From Gottfriedia luciferensis (GTDB lineage Bacteria; Bacillota; Bacilli; Bacillales; Bacillaceae_G): a DNA stretch of 64,000 nt. The stretch lies in NCBI RefSeq assembly GCF_001712755.1, contig NZ_MDKC01000003.1:175725-239724 (forward strand), in the 5' to 3' direction. A model generated the notes under the pieces. That model did no database searches. It saw only the letters and a program-made list of their open reading frames with translations, and was not told where the DNA came from. The position numbers were made by a program, and so were the translations under genes. Shown here in pieces: positions 54,098-63,992 of the stretch (position 1 is its first letter; every line of letters begins with the position of its first letter).

Positions 54098-54867
54098 TTG
54101 ATATTCACTGTCATATTTTACCTGGCCTAGATGACGGTCCAATAACAATGGAAGATAGTATTAATATGGCTCGAGCAGCCGTGGACAATGGAATTCATAC
54201 AATTGTTGCATCACCTCATCATCAGAACGGACGATACAATACAGACAGAAAAACAATACTTGAAAAGGTAGAAGAGTTAAATCTTGTATTAAAACAAAAA
54301 GATATCCCTTTAACGATTCTACCTGGACAAGAGGTAAGGCTATATGGTGAATTGATTCAAGACCTTGAACTTAATCAAATTGTTTCAATTAATGATGGAA
54401 GAAGGTATGTATTATGTGAGCTTCCATCATCCCATATACCGCATTTTGCAAATCGGTTATTTTATGAGATGCAAGCAAACCGCATTACACCAATTCTTGT
54501 TCATCCTGAACGAAACAAGGTTCTTATAAACGAACCATATATTCTTTTTGACCTTGTCCAAAAAGGTATATTAACTCAACTAACTGCTTCTTCAATAACT
54601 GGTAATTTTAGTAAAAAAATTCAAAAGTTTGCTTTTAAATGTATTGAGGCAAATTGGGTACATACTATTGCATCAGATGCACACAACACGAAAAATCGGA
54701 ATTTTGAGTTAATTGAGGCGTATGAGATCATCCGTGAAAAATTTGGGATAGATACTGAGTTCCAATTGAGAGAAAATGCTCAATCAATTGTGAATGGCGA
54801 CATTCTTTATCCAGAAGAACCTCTTAAATTAAAACAGAATATTTTTGTTCGTTTACTAGGAATCTAA
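54094..54867 (+). CDS. ywqE: Manganese-dependent tyrosine phosphatase (CpsB/YwqE, PHP family)
   Basis: A 257-residue phosphatase that removes the phosphates put on by the kinase upstream. PHP-family metal ligands: MIDIHCHILPGLDDGP at the N-terminus, VASPHH, LPGQEVR, LVHPERN and ASDAHN. The ATG overlaps the kinase stop (ATGA). Position and motifs make the assignment firm. Confidence 0.92.
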   Translation: MIDIHCHILPGLDDGPITMEDSINMARAAVDNGIHTIVASPHHQNGRYNTDRKTILEKVEELNLVLKQKDIPLTILPGQEVRLYGELIQDLELNQIVSINDGRRYVLCELPSSHIPHFANRLFYEMQANRITPILVHPERNKVLINEPYILFDLVQKGILTQLTASSITGNFSKKIQKFAFKCIEANWVHTIASDAHNTKNRNFELIEAYEIIREKFGIDTEFQLRENAQSIVNGDILYPEEPLKLKQNIFVRLLGI

Positions 54868-54870
54868 TAA

Positions 54871-55026
54871 ATGATCGGTGATATCTCCTTACCGTTATTA
54901 ATGGGGGTACTCGGCTATATTGTGGTAGATGATGAAATTGATTAGTTTTCCATTTATCTTAATACAAATAGACCTTATGAAATCACTCAAACAAAACAGG
55001 CTATGCGTATTCGAGAAAAGGAGTAA
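54871..55026 (+). pseudogene. Degenerate open frame between phosphatase and galU
   Basis: One frame of 51 codons interrupted by a single TAG at 54943. The first part is hydrophobic (SLPLLMGVLGYIVV) and the second polar, ending AMRIREKE. There is no convincing ribosome site. I cannot name a family; it may be a remnant of a gene once present here. The rest of the gap to 55205 holds no gene. A leader ending in a galU ribosome site (ATGGAGGG) is shared with arm A. Confidence 0.35.
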
Positions 55027-55205
55027 CAAACTTGAAATGATCTGCTTAGACGCCAGTCGTCAGAGGTATAGTGTGAGGAGGGGTTAGATGCCCTAAATTA
55101 TATTTAATTTAAAAAAATATAGAGTTTCTTCTTGTGTATTTATTCACATGAATATAGAAGTGGAAACTTTATTAATTTGGGGAAAGCAATGGAGGGACTT
55201 AGAAA

Positions 55206-56081
55206 ATGAAGAAAGTAAGAAAAGCAATTATACCAGCAGCGGGTTTAGGGACACGCTTTTTACCTGCAACAAAAGCAATGCCGAAAGAAATGCTACCAAT
55301 CGTAGACAAACCAACAATTCAATACATTGTTGAGGAAGCCATTGAATCTGGAATTGAAGATATCATTATCGTAACAGGTAAAGGGAAACGCGCAATTGAA
55401 GATCATTTTGATTATTCATATGAGCTAGAACAAAATTTATTAGAAAAAGAAAAATATGCATTATTAGAACAGGTTAAAGCGCCGTCTAATATTGATATTC
55501 ATTATATTCGACAAAAAGAACCTAAAGGACTGGGTCATGCGGTGTGGTGTGCGCGTAATTTTATCGGCAACGAACCATTTGCGGTATTACTTGGTGACGA
55601 TATTGTAGAAGCTGAAACACCAGGATTAAAGCAGCTTATGGACCAATATGATAATACATATTCTTCAGTAATTGGTGTTCAAACAGTACCAGAAGAAGAA
55701 ACACATCGATATGGCATTGTTGAACCGATTATGCAAGAGGGCAGAAGATATGAAGTTAAAAACTTTGTTGAAAAACCAGCTCCCGGGACAGCTCCTTCTA
55801 ATTTAGCGATTATGGGGCGTTATGTATTTACACCTGAAATCTTTATGTACTTAGAAGAACAATCAATCGGTGCAGGTGGAGAAATTCAGTTAACTGATGC
55901 GATTCAAAAATTAAATTCAATTCAACGAGTATTTGCATATGACTTTGAAGGTAAACGTCATGATGTTGGAGAGAAATTAGGATTTATTAAAACAACAATT
56001 GATTTTGCGTTAAAGAATGAAGAATTAAGAGAAGACTTATTGACGTATTTACACGAAATGTTAACAGTTAATATTAAATAA
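55206..56081 (+). CDS. galU: UTP-glucose-1-phosphate uridylyltransferase, arm B copy
   Basis: A 291-residue enzyme, six residues different by eye from the arm A copy (for example Glu for Ala in EEAIESG, Tyr for Phe in DYSYELE). All motifs are intact: [22 protein letters not shown] and NFVEKP. A better ribosome site (GGAGGG) than arm A makes this probably the main EPS copy. It supplies UDP-glucose to the UDP-glucose dehydrogenase encoded at 56799. Confidence 0.94.
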   Translation: MKKVRKAIIPAAGLGTRFLPATKAMPKEMLPIVDKPTIQYIVEEAIESGIEDIIIVTGKGKRAIEDHFDYSYELEQNLLEKEKYALLEQVKAPSNIDIHYIRQKEPKGLGHAVWCARNFIGNEPFAVLLGDDIVEAETPGLKQLMDQYDNTYSSVIGVQTVPEEETHRYGIVEPIMQEGRRYEVKNFVEKPAPGTAPSNLAIMGRYVFTPEIFMYLEEQSIGAGGEIQLTDAIQKLNSIQRVFAYDFEGKRHDVGEKLGFIKTTIDFALKNEELREDLLTYLHEMLTVNIK

Positions 56082-56096
56082 GGATGGATGATCAGA

Positions 56097-56777
56097 TTGA
56101 AGGCTATGGGTTTAAAGCAATCAGAATATACTTCCCAACCACTCTTATCGAAGGAAACTGTTGAAAAAAAATGGATCTATTTATTTAGCAAGAGGGTAAT
56201 GGATTTACTTGGCGCGATTATGGGCCTTTTAGTTTTATTACCGGTCTTTATTGTAGTAGCTATTTTTATTAAGTTTGAAGATCCAAAAGGCCCGGTTTTC
56301 TTTTATCAAACTAGAGTTGGAAAAGATGGAAAAGAATTTAAAATGTACAAGTTCCGTTCAATGGTAACTGATGCTGAAGAACGCTTAAAGGAACTTCTAC
56401 AATATAATGAAGTTTCAGGTGCAATGTTTAAAATGAAGGATGATCCAAGGATTACTAAAATTGGTAAGTTTATTCGTAAAACTTCTATTGATGAGTTACC
56501 GCAATTCTTTAATGTCTTATTAGGTGACATGTCACTTGTTGGACCTAGACCACCACTTCCAAGAGAAGTTGAAGAATACTCAGATTATGATATGCAAAGA
56601 TTGCTGGTAACACCAGGATGTACTGGTCTTTGGCAAATTAGTGCTAGGAATAGTGTTGGTTTTAATGAGATGGTCGAATTTGATTTAGCCTACATAAATA
56701 ACAGAACGATTATTTATGACATTAAAATTATTTTAAAAACGTTTGGCGTTTTATTAGGAACAAAGAATGCGTATTAA
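56097..56777 (+). CDS. Undecaprenyl-phosphate sugar-1-phosphate transferase
   Basis: A 226-residue initiating transferase that attaches the first sugar phosphate of the EPS repeat unit to the lipid carrier. I place the start at TTG 56097: AGGATGG is correctly spaced, and the arm A remnant keeps this TTG but has no ATG at the 56088 position. One N-terminal helix (LLGAIMGLLVLLPVFIVVAIFI), then the bacterial sugar transferase domain with KMYKFRSM, TSIDELPQFFNVL, LVGPRPP and PGCTGLWQI. Short WcaJ type without the extra N-terminal helices. Confidence 0.9.
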   Translation: MKAMGLKQSEYTSQPLLSKETVEKKWIYLFSKRVMDLLGAIMGLLVLLPVFIVVAIFIKFEDPKGPVFFYQTRVGKDGKEFKMYKFRSMVTDAEERLKELLQYNEVSGAMFKMKDDPRITKIGKFIRKTSIDELPQFFNVLLGDMSLVGPRPPLPREVEEYSDYDMQRLLVTPGCTGLWQISARNSVGFNEMVEFDLAYINNRTIIYDIKIILKTFGVLLGTKNAY

Positions 56778-56798
56778 AAAATAAGAGGGAGTAAATAA

Positions 56799-58121
56799 AT
56801 GAATATATCAGTAGTTGGAACAGGGTATGTTGGGTTAGTAACTGGAGTAGGCTTGTCAGAGATTAACCATAACGTAACATGTGTTGATACAAATCCTCAA
56901 AAAGTTGATTTAATGTCAAAAGGAAGATCTCCTATTTATGAACCAGGATTAGAGGAATTAATGGAAAAAAATATTAAGTTAGGCAGGTTGAGATTTACAA
57001 CAGAACACAAAGGTGCATTTAATAATTCAGACGTAATCTATATAGCTGTAGGTACTCCTGATAATGAAGATGGAACTGCTAATTTAACATATATAAATCA
57101 AGTAATTGATGTGATTGCAAATTCTATAACCGAAGATAAAATTATAGTTACAAAAAGTACTGTACCTGTGGGAACGAATCATTTAATAATGAAGAAATTG
57201 AATGAAAAGCTACCTAACCATATAAAAGTAGAAGTAGTCTCGAATCCTGAATTCCTAAGAGAAGGATCTGCGATAGAAGATATATTTCATGGAGATAGAA
57301 TTGTTATAGGAGCTGATAACCAATTAGCTTCAGAGATAATTCGTGAAATTAATAAACCTTATAATATACCAATTTTTGAAACGGATATTCGAAGTGCTGA
57401 GATGATTAAATACGCTTCAAATGCATTTTTAGCTACAAAGATTAGTTTTATTAATGAAATTGCAAATATTTGTGAAAAAGTTGAAGCAAATGTTGAAGAA
57501 GTTGCGTTAGGCATGGGAATGGATTCTCGAGTAGGAAATCAGTTCTTAAGGGCTGGAATAGGGTATGGAGGATCTTGCTTTCCAAAAGATACAAAAGCTT
57601 TAAAGAAAATTGCAGAAAATGTTGATTATGATTTCAAATTGCTAAGTTCTGTTATCGAATTTAATAATAGACAACAAAGAAAGCTTTTAGATCAAGCAAT
57701 AAATGACTTTGGGACACTTAAAGGAAAGACGGTAGGCATACTTGGGGTGGCATTTAAACCAAATACAGACGACATACGTGAGGCATCTTCATTGGTAATA
57801 ATTCGTGATTTAATTAAGATGGGGGCAAAAGTAAAAGTATATGACCCGGTAGCAATTGATAATGCAAAAAAGGAACTACCGATAGAGGTCGAATATAAAA
57901 ACACGGCGCTTGATGCAATTAATAATACTGATTTAGTTTTCATATTAACAGAATGGGATGAATTCAAAAGTATACCTTTAGAGTGTTTTACTGATAGTAT
58001 GTTGACCCCAAATGTTTATGATGGTAGAAACTGTTTTGACTTAGAAAATGTTAAAAATAGTGGAATTAATTATTGCTCAATTGGACGGAAATATATTAAA
58101 AACCAGAAAGTAAAGTTATAA
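56799..58121 (+). CDS. ugd: UDP-glucose 6-dehydrogenase
   Basis: A 440-residue enzyme oxidising UDP-glucose to UDP-glucuronate with two NAD. N-terminal Rossmann motif GTGYVGLVTG, VGTP.NEDGTANL, catalytic Cys260 in GYGGSCFPKD, then C-terminal UDP-binding domain (GVAFKPNTDDIREASS). Ribosome site AGAGGGAG. With galU just upstream it shows that the polymer contains glucuronic acid or a derivative. Confidence 0.95.
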   Translation: MNISVVGTGYVGLVTGVGLSEINHNVTCVDTNPQKVDLMSKGRSPIYEPGLEELMEKNIKLGRLRFTTEHKGAFNNSDVIYIAVGTPDNEDGTANLTYINQVIDVIANSITEDKIIVTKSTVPVGTNHLIMKKLNEKLPNHIKVEVVSNPEFLREGSAIEDIFHGDRIVIGADNQLASEIIREINKPYNIPIFETDIRSAEMIKYASNAFLATKISFINEIANICEKVEANVEEVALGMGMDSRVGNQFLRAGIGYGGSCFPKDTKALKKIAENVDYDFKLLSSVIEFNNRQQRKLLDQAINDFGTLKGKTVGILGVAFKPNTDDIREASSLVIIRDLIKMGAKVKVYDPVAIDNAKKELPIEVEYKNTALDAINNTDLVFILTEWDEFKSIPLECFTDSMLTPNVYDGRNCFDLENVKNSGINYCSIGRKYIKNQKVKL

Positions 58122-58162
58122 ATAAAAAATTATAGTGTTTATAAATTTGAGGAGAGAGTATT

Positions 58163-58618
58163 ATGAGAGTTTGTTTTGCAGCATCCTCTGGAGGACATTT
58201 AGAGCAATTAATGATGCTTTATCCTTTGATGATAGAAAATGATAGCTTCATATTTACAGAAAAAACAACTTTTAATTATTACTATAAAGGTATAGAGTGT
58301 CATGAAGTTTTCCAAATTAATAGGCGTGAAAAGTTGTTTATAATCAAGTTAATTATGCTAATATTTATTACTTTTTTTGTCTTAATTAAAAGAAAGCCGG
58401 ATGTAATAATATCAACTGGAGCACTCGTTACTTTACCATTGTGTTTAGTTGGTAAAATTTTCGGTAAAAAAATAGTTTTTATTGAATCCTTCTCAAAGGT
58501 TAACAGTCCCACGTTAACAGGAAGAATTGTATACAAGTTCGCGGATTTATTTATTGTTCAATGGGAAGATATGAAAAAAGTTTATCCTAAAGCAAAATAT
58601 GGAGGCGGAATTTATTGA
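58163..58618 (+). CDS. Alg14-like glycosyltransferase subunit (PssD/Cps14F type)
   Basis: A 151-residue membrane-associated subunit that recruits its partner to the membrane to form a two-part glycosyltransferase. Contains ASSGGHLEQLMML, a hydrophobic middle segment and VIISTGALVTLPLCLVGK, as in Alg14/PssD proteins. Ribosome site GAGGAGAG. It overlaps the next gene by 4 bases. Confidence 0.85.
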   Translation: MRVCFAASSGGHLEQLMMLYPLMIENDSFIFTEKTTFNYYYKGIECHEVFQINRREKLFIIKLIMLIFITFFVLIKRKPDVIISTGALVTLPLCLVGKIFGKKIVFIESFSKVNSPTLTGRIVYKFADLFIVQWEDMKKVYPKAKYGGGIY

Positions 58619-59091
58619 TTTTTGTAACGGTGGGATCTCAGAAGTTTCAGTTTAATAGATTATTAAGAAAAATAGATAGCTTGATAGAAGATGAAAAGTT
58701 GAAAAGTACAGAAATATTTGCACAAATTGGTTATTCGGACTATACGCCTAAGTACTATGAGTTTAAAAAATTTCTCGATAAGAGTGAGTTTACTAGAATA
58801 CTCCATAAAAGTAATGTTGTAATTACGCATGGAGGAACGGGTTCAATAATTAATGCTATTAAAAATAACAAAAAGGTAATCGCTTTACCTAGATTATCAG
58901 AGTATGGAGAACATGTTGATAATCATCAGCTAGAAATCACTAGTCAATTTAGTGAGTCAGGAATAATTGTTTCCGTTGAAAATGAAAATGAATTAGACAA
59001 AGCGCTTATTGATATACATTCACGAGAACTCACCCCCTATGTTTCAAATACTGAAAATGTTATAAGGATAGTGAAAGAGTTTATATATTAA
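58615..59091 (+). CDS. Alg13-like glycosyltransferase subunit (PssE/Cps14G type)
   Basis: A 158-residue catalytic subunit with N-terminal IFVTVGSQKFQFNRLL and C-terminal THGGTGSIINAIKNNKKVIALPR (nucleotide-sugar binding). TTG start overlapping the partner's stop (TTGA). The pair adds the second sugar to the lipid-linked precursor in related systems, often galactose onto glucose. Confidence 0.85.
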   Translation: MIFVTVGSQKFQFNRLLRKIDSLIEDEKLKSTEIFAQIGYSDYTPKYYEFKKFLDKSEFTRILHKSNVVITHGGTGSIINAIKNNKKVIALPRLSEYGEHVDNHQLEITSQFSESGIIVSVENENELDKALIDIHSRELTPYVSNTENVIRIVKEFIY

Positions 59092-59118
59092 TTTTAAAAA
59101 TATTTAGGGATGACAAAA

Positions 59119-60285
59119 ATGGTAAATAAAATCAGGAAGTTATTGTTCATTTTTTTAGTTTTTTTTCCAATCTTAAAGTTATTAAGTGTTTATGTTGTAG
59201 GTCTTCCTAAAATTTATGAACCGATTTTAATGTTAATATCAGTAGTTTTAGTGATAATTGAAAATAAAACAGTACGATATTGGATAATGTTTTTTTTACA
59301 AATGTTAGTCTTGTTCTTTATTATAATAAATGTATTTAGAGAAGATTCTTATATAGAAAAAATAAATTTATTTAGATTTATCACACTTTTTAATTTGTTA
59401 ATTTTAGCTGGTAAAAATAGCTTCTTAATGGATGCTTTAAAGTTTATAAATAAATTTAGAAATATTATTATACTTCAAATGTTTGTTGTGTTTTTTTTCT
59501 TGTGGGTAATGTTTATAACAAAAAAGGGATTTTACTATTTTTCACCTTGGCAAATGACAATATTTAATCCTTATTCGCAGATAATGGACGGTGTTTCACA
59601 TGATTTCGTATATCATTTAATTTATCTTTATTTGCTTATTAAAAATATAAAAGTATCAAAATTAGTTGAATATTTTTCGATAATTTCTATTTTGATTTTT
59701 GCATTTTTTACTGGGGCACGTACACCCTTCGTAGTTCTTTTGTTACTGATACTTTTAATTAATAAGCTATATAAAAATAAATTATTTTGGATTATATCAA
59801 TCATCTTAGTACCATTAGTTTTAACTTTTGATAGTTTTTGGTCAAGTCCTATGGTACAAAAAATTTTAATAACTTCTGAGAATGGTCAAATTTCCAATGG
59901 AAGAGATAGTTTTTATTTAATAGGAATAAAGGACTTCATTACTAACTTTAATATTATTGAGAAGTTAATAGGTAAGGGTGTAAATTATGATCGAAAATTA
60001 TTATATTACACTACAGGTTTAAAAATCTGGTCACATAATGATTTTATCAATATAGCATTAACAAGCGGATTGTTAGGTATATTTATGTATATATATGCTT
60101 TTAATTTATATTTTAAAATGCTTTTTAAGAAAGCTGGTTTTTTCCATACAGCATATATTTGTGTGATATTTATGTCGTTAGCATTTTTTAATGGATTATA
60201 TGTTTATCAGGATTCTTCATACTACTTTGTACTTATTATTCTTATTTACTTTAGCAATTTGAGAAATACAAACATGGAAAAGTAA
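59119..60285 (+). CDS. wzy: O-antigen/EPS polymerase (Wzy type)
   Basis: A 388-residue membrane protein with about ten helices and very low G+C. The start is taken at ATG 59119, since AGGG abuts the earlier ATG at 59110. Motifs are sparse, as usual for Wzy. FFTGARTPFVVLLL and a large extracellular loop with NGRDSFYLIGIKDF and SHNDFINIALTSGLLG fit the O-antigen ligase/polymerase family. The position between transferases and flippase supports polymerase. Confidence 0.75.
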   Translation: MVNKIRKLLFIFLVFFPILKLLSVYVVGLPKIYEPILMLISVVLVIIENKTVRYWIMFFLQMLVLFFIIINVFREDSYIEKINLFRFITLFNLLILAGKNSFLMDALKFINKFRNIIILQMFVVFFFLWVMFITKKGFYYFSPWQMTIFNPYSQIMDGVSHDFVYHLIYLYLLIKNIKVSKLVEYFSIISILIFAFFTGARTPFVVLLLLILLINKLYKNKLFWIISIILVPLVLTFDSFWSSPMVQKILITSENGQISNGRDSFYLIGIKDFITNFNIIEKLIGKGVNYDRKLLYYTTGLKIWSHNDFINIALTSGLLGIFMYIYAFNLYFKMLFKKAGFFHTAYICVIFMSLAFFNGLYVYQDSSYYFVLIILIYFSNLRNTNMEK

Positions 60286-60323
60286 AAGTACTCAAAAATT
60301 TTATTTATGGGAGAAATGATAAG

Positions 60324-61448
60324 TTGAGAAAAATATTATTTGTTATTCCTTCACTAGGGGGAGGGGGAGCCGAAAGAATTTTAGTTGATTTATTAAATAA
60401 AATTGTATCCCTTGATACGGAAAATAGATATAGCATTTCAGTATTCTCAATTACTGGAGGAGTCCTTGAAAGTCAATTAAGTGAAAAAATAAAGATTATT
60501 AAAATACTCAAAAATAGTTCTTTTACTAGTTGGAAGTTTAAAGCTATTAAAATCTTTTTAAGGTTAATTAGTCCAAAAATGTTAAGAAATATTTTACGGT
60601 TAAAAATTAAAGAAAAATACGATACTGAGGTCGCTTTTTTAGAGGGTTTTCCAATAAAGTACATCTCAAAAAGTTTGAGTGAGAAAATAGGATGGATTCA
60701 TACAGATCTAGATAACTATAATTATTGTAAGAATTATTTTTTAAACAAAAAACAGGAAACTAGAATCTATTCAGAAATAGATCGACTTGCGTTTGTTTCG
60801 AGTAATTCCAAAGCTGGTTATATTAAATACTTTAATTTAGAAAAAAATTCTGAATTAAAAGATAAATTATTCACTTTGGAAAATCCAATAGATATCGATA
60901 GAGTTGAGAATTTAGCAAAAAGAGATTGTGATATTACTGATAAATTTATATGTAGTGTGGGAAGATTAAGCCATGAAAAAGGCTACGACAGACTAATAGA
61001 TGCTTTTAGTAAGATAAATTCTGAGAATTTGAAATTAGTTATTGTCGGTAGCGGACCATTAAAAACAAAAATTTTAGAGTTAATAAAGGAGAAAAAATTA
61101 GAAGAGAAAATCATAATTATTCCTTTTACAGATAATCCATATATATATATAGCTAATGCTGAATTTTTCATATCTTCTTCTAGAGTAGAGGGCTATCCTA
61201 CGGTAGTTACTGAAGCATTAATATTAAAAAAACCGGTTGTTTCAACAAGAACAGGTGCAGCAAGTATATTAAAAGAAGGAAAATATGGACTGTTAGTAGA
61301 TAATAGTACTGAAGGTATATACAGCGGAATAAAAAGGATGGTTTATGAGAAAGAGGATTATCTACTAAAATCTTTAGATATATATATAAATGTTAAAAAT
61401 GAAAATAAGCAAAAATTAGATAAGATACTATCTTTTTTAAATCTATAA
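60324..61448 (+). CDS. Glycosyltransferase family 4
   Basis: A 374-residue GT-B enzyme. TTG start behind GGGAG. N-terminal IPSLGGGGAERILVDLL (glycine-rich loop), and a C-terminal domain with SVGRLSHEKGYDRLIDAF and SSSRVEGYPTVVTEAL, the E-x7-E retaining motif region. It adds one sugar of the repeat unit; donor and linkage are not predictable. Confidence 0.9.
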   Translation: MRKILFVIPSLGGGGAERILVDLLNKIVSLDTENRYSISVFSITGGVLESQLSEKIKIIKILKNSSFTSWKFKAIKIFLRLISPKMLRNILRLKIKEKYDTEVAFLEGFPIKYISKSLSEKIGWIHTDLDNYNYCKNYFLNKKQETRIYSEIDRLAFVSSNSKAGYIKYFNLEKNSELKDKLFTLENPIDIDRVENLAKRDCDITDKFICSVGRLSHEKGYDRLIDAFSKINSENLKLVIVGSGPLKTKILELIKEKKLEEKIIIIPFTDNPYIYIANAEFFISSSRVEGYPTVVTEALILKKPVVSTRTGAASILKEGKYGLLVDNSTEGIYSGIKRMVYEKEDYLLKSLDIYINVKNENKQKLDKILSFLNL

Positions 61449-61484
61449 ATAAAATTAAGCTTTTATATTTTTGGAGGTAGAGTT

Positions 61485-62480
61485 GTGAGGAAATACACAA
61501 TCCCCAATAAAGCATTTATCACTGTGATTATTCCTGTATTTAATGTAGAACTATATATTGAGGAATGTTTAAAATCATTGTTAGATATAAATATTGATAA
61601 TCTTCATTTCTTGGTTATAGATGACGGGTCGACTGATAACAGTGCAAGTATAGTTAGAAAATATGCAGAATTAGACAGTAGAATTAAGATAATCACGAAA
61701 TCAAATGAAGGCTTAGGTCCAACTAGAAACGTAGGAATCATAGAATCAAGTAGTGAATATATAATGTTTTTAGACGCGGATGATTACCTAAAGCCAAGTG
61801 AATTTCATAAATTATACAATTTTTTAATTAATTCAACTGATGAGATAATTATCTATAATGGTAAAGGTTTTTATGATGATACACGTAAAATTTGCAAAGA
61901 AAAATATTTTGATATTAATAAAGAGTTTAATAAATTAAAAGAAAATAATAAAGTAGACTATTTATTGGATTTTCACTCAGCTTGTTTGAAGGTATATAAA
62001 TTAGATTTTTTGAAAGAAAATAATATATTATTTCCTAATGAAAATGTGTATGGGGAAGATGTTTTATTCTGGCTAAAATGTTTAGCAATGTGTAATAGTA
62101 TAAATTATATTGATTTGTATTTATATTATAGAAGATATAGAAGTGGATCAATTATGTCTAATATTGAAAAAAACGCTATTGATAGGATTAATAGTTATGT
62201 AGAGTTATCTTCCATTTCTGATAGTAAAGTTTTTGAAAAATATATAAGGTACTACTTGTTTAAGTGGTGGGGAAGATTAATCCTTAATTCTAATAGTTTA
62301 AATTTTAACATCAAAAAATCTAATGATTTTATGAATATAATGTTTAAAAATGCTACAAAGTTAGATCAAATTAAATTTAAAGTATGGAATAAAAAAATAA
62401 AAGTATTTATTAAATTAATAATTATTATGGAAATTATTTATAGAAAAATAAAAACTAAGGCATATGAATTTAAAATTTAA
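61485..62480 (+). CDS. Glycosyltransferase family 2
   Basis: A 331-residue GT-A enzyme. GTG start behind GGAGG. ITVIIPVFNVELYIEECLKSLL, IDDGSTDNSASIVRKYA and FLDADDYLKP (DxD) are present, with YGEDVLFWLK as the catalytic-base region. It probably adds a further sugar to the repeat unit. The C-terminal third is AT-rich and Lys/Asn/Ile-heavy. Confidence 0.9.
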   Translation: MRKYTIPNKAFITVIIPVFNVELYIEECLKSLLDINIDNLHFLVIDDGSTDNSASIVRKYAELDSRIKIITKSNEGLGPTRNVGIIESSSEYIMFLDADDYLKPSEFHKLYNFLINSTDEIIIYNGKGFYDDTRKICKEKYFDINKEFNKLKENNKVDYLLDFHSACLKVYKLDFLKENNILFPNENVYGEDVLFWLKCLAMCNSINYIDLYLYYRRYRSGSIMSNIEKNAIDRINSYVELSSISDSKVFEKYIRYYLFKWWGRLILNSNSLNFNIKKSNDFMNIMFKNATKLDQIKFKVWNKKIKVFIKLIIIMEIIYRKIKTKAYEFKI

Positions 62481-62522
62481 GATAATTTAATTTCTAATTC
62501 AATACTGATTAAGGATAATAAA

Positions 62523-63992
62523 ATGAGAACTAAAAAAGCAATAATTAATTCTTTATCAAACGTTGTTACCTATATATTATTAGCGATATTAACCTTCTTT
62601 TCTAGGAAGATTTTTCTAGAAAATTTGGGTGTTAATATTGCAGGGTTCGGCTCATTATTACAAAATATAATGGGCCTTTTAAGCTTAGCAGAACTTGGTA
62701 TCGGAATTGCTATTTTATATGCACTTTATAAACCATATAACAATAGAGATTTTGAAAAAGTGGTTGGTTTAGTAAAATTATTTGGTAAATTTTATAAATG
62801 GGTAAGCTTAATTATGATATTAATGGGTGGAATTGTGGTATTCCTACTACAATACTTTGTAGATGGACAAATTCCATTAGGCGAAGCACAATTATATTTT
62901 ATCATTTTTTTAGTAAATAACTGTGTGACTTATTGGTTTAGTTATAAATTTTGTCTACTAAATGTATCCCAAAATACTTATTTAATATCTCTATATGATT
63001 TTATTTTTAAAGTTTTAGTTATTAGTCTACAATTACTAGCAATGATTTCATATAACTCATATCTGTTTTATTTGATAATAATGTTTATAGGAAATTTAGC
63101 TTATTTAATAACAATAAATTTCATTATAAATAAAAAATTTCCTTGGATAAAAACAGTGGAAGGTAAAATAAGTGATAATGATAAAACAAATGTGTTTAAG
63201 AATATTAAAGCACTTTTTGTTCATAAATTAGGAAGTTTTGTAGTTTTTTCATCTGATAATATAATGATATCTTTATTTATTAATTTGGCGACTGTAGCGA
63301 ACTTTACAAATTATACGATGATAACAAATACATGTAATATGATTATTGGTAAATTGTATGAAGGAATATCTCCTAGTTTGGGTAATTTGCTATTAGAAAA
63401 AAATGAAGATGAAAAATATTATATTTTTAAAAATCTTTTTTTCTTAAATTTTTGGATAGCGTCTTTAACTACTATTGCTTTATTTAATATGATTAATCAA
63501 TTTATTATTATTTGGTTAGGAAAATCGTATTTACTGGACGATTTATCTCTTATTTTTTTAATAGTAAATTTTTATCTTACTACAATGAGACCTTCTGTTG
63601 AAAAATTTAAAGAAGTAAGTGGATTATATTCTCAGGATAAATATGCACCAATAGTAGAATCCATAATAAACATAATATTTTCTATAATCTTTGTTAAATT
63701 TATTGGATTATCAGGAATATTATTAGGTACATTACTAAGTAATTTATTAGTTATTTTTTGGATAAAACCAAAAATTGTATTCAATAATATATTCAATAAA
63801 AGTGTATATGAGTATTTTTATTTATATTTTAAATATATAGTATTACTTAGTGTTCCTTTAATATTAACAAGAACTATTGTTACACTTATAGATATTAATA
63901 AAAGTAATTCTATTAGTGCATTTATATTAAATGGTGTTATTAATCTTATAATAATAAATCTATGTTATACTATATATTTAAAATATAAATAA
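62523..63992 (+). CDS. wzx: Polysaccharide flippase (Wzx type)
   Basis: A 489-residue membrane protein with about twelve to fourteen helices that flips the lipid-linked repeat unit across the membrane. The N-terminus RTKKAIINSLSNVVTYILLAILTFFSRKIFLENLG and AELGIGIAILYALYKP fit the Wzx/MATE-like family. AAGGAT precedes the ATG. The end is complete (stop 63990-63992), eight bases from the window edge. Confidence 0.85.
   Translation: MRTKKAIINSLSNVVTYILLAILTFFSRKIFLENLGVNIAGFGSLLQNIMGLLSLAELGIGIAILYALYKPYNNRDFEKVVGLVKLFGKFYKWVSLIMILMGGIVVFLLQYFVDGQIPLGEAQLYFIIFLVNNCVTYWFSYKFCLLNVSQNTYLISLYDFIFKVLVISLQLLAMISYNSYLFYLIIMFIGNLAYLITINFIINKKFPWIKTVEGKISDNDKTNVFKNIKALFVHKLGSFVVFSSDNIMISLFINLATVANFTNYTMITNTCNMIIGKLYEGISPSLGNLLLEKNEDEKYYIFKNLFFLNFWIASLTTIALFNMINQFIIIWLGKSYLLDDLSLIFLIVNFYLTTMRPSVEKFKEVSGLYSQDKYAPIVESIINIIFSIIFVKFIGLSGILLGTLLSNLLVIFWIKPKIVFNNIFNKSVYEYFYLYFKYIVLLSVPLILTRTIVTLIDINKSNSISAFILNGVINLIIINLCYTIYLKYK

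Larger units (their letters stand above)
51427..56345 (+). repeat. EPS duplication, arm B (mostly intact)
   Basis: Homologous to 43446-46285 in order and orientation, but with the full complement of EPS genes. The left end is truncated inside the response-regulator gene next to the IS remnant. The right limit is where the arm A sugar transferase fragment ends. Confidence 0.85.
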
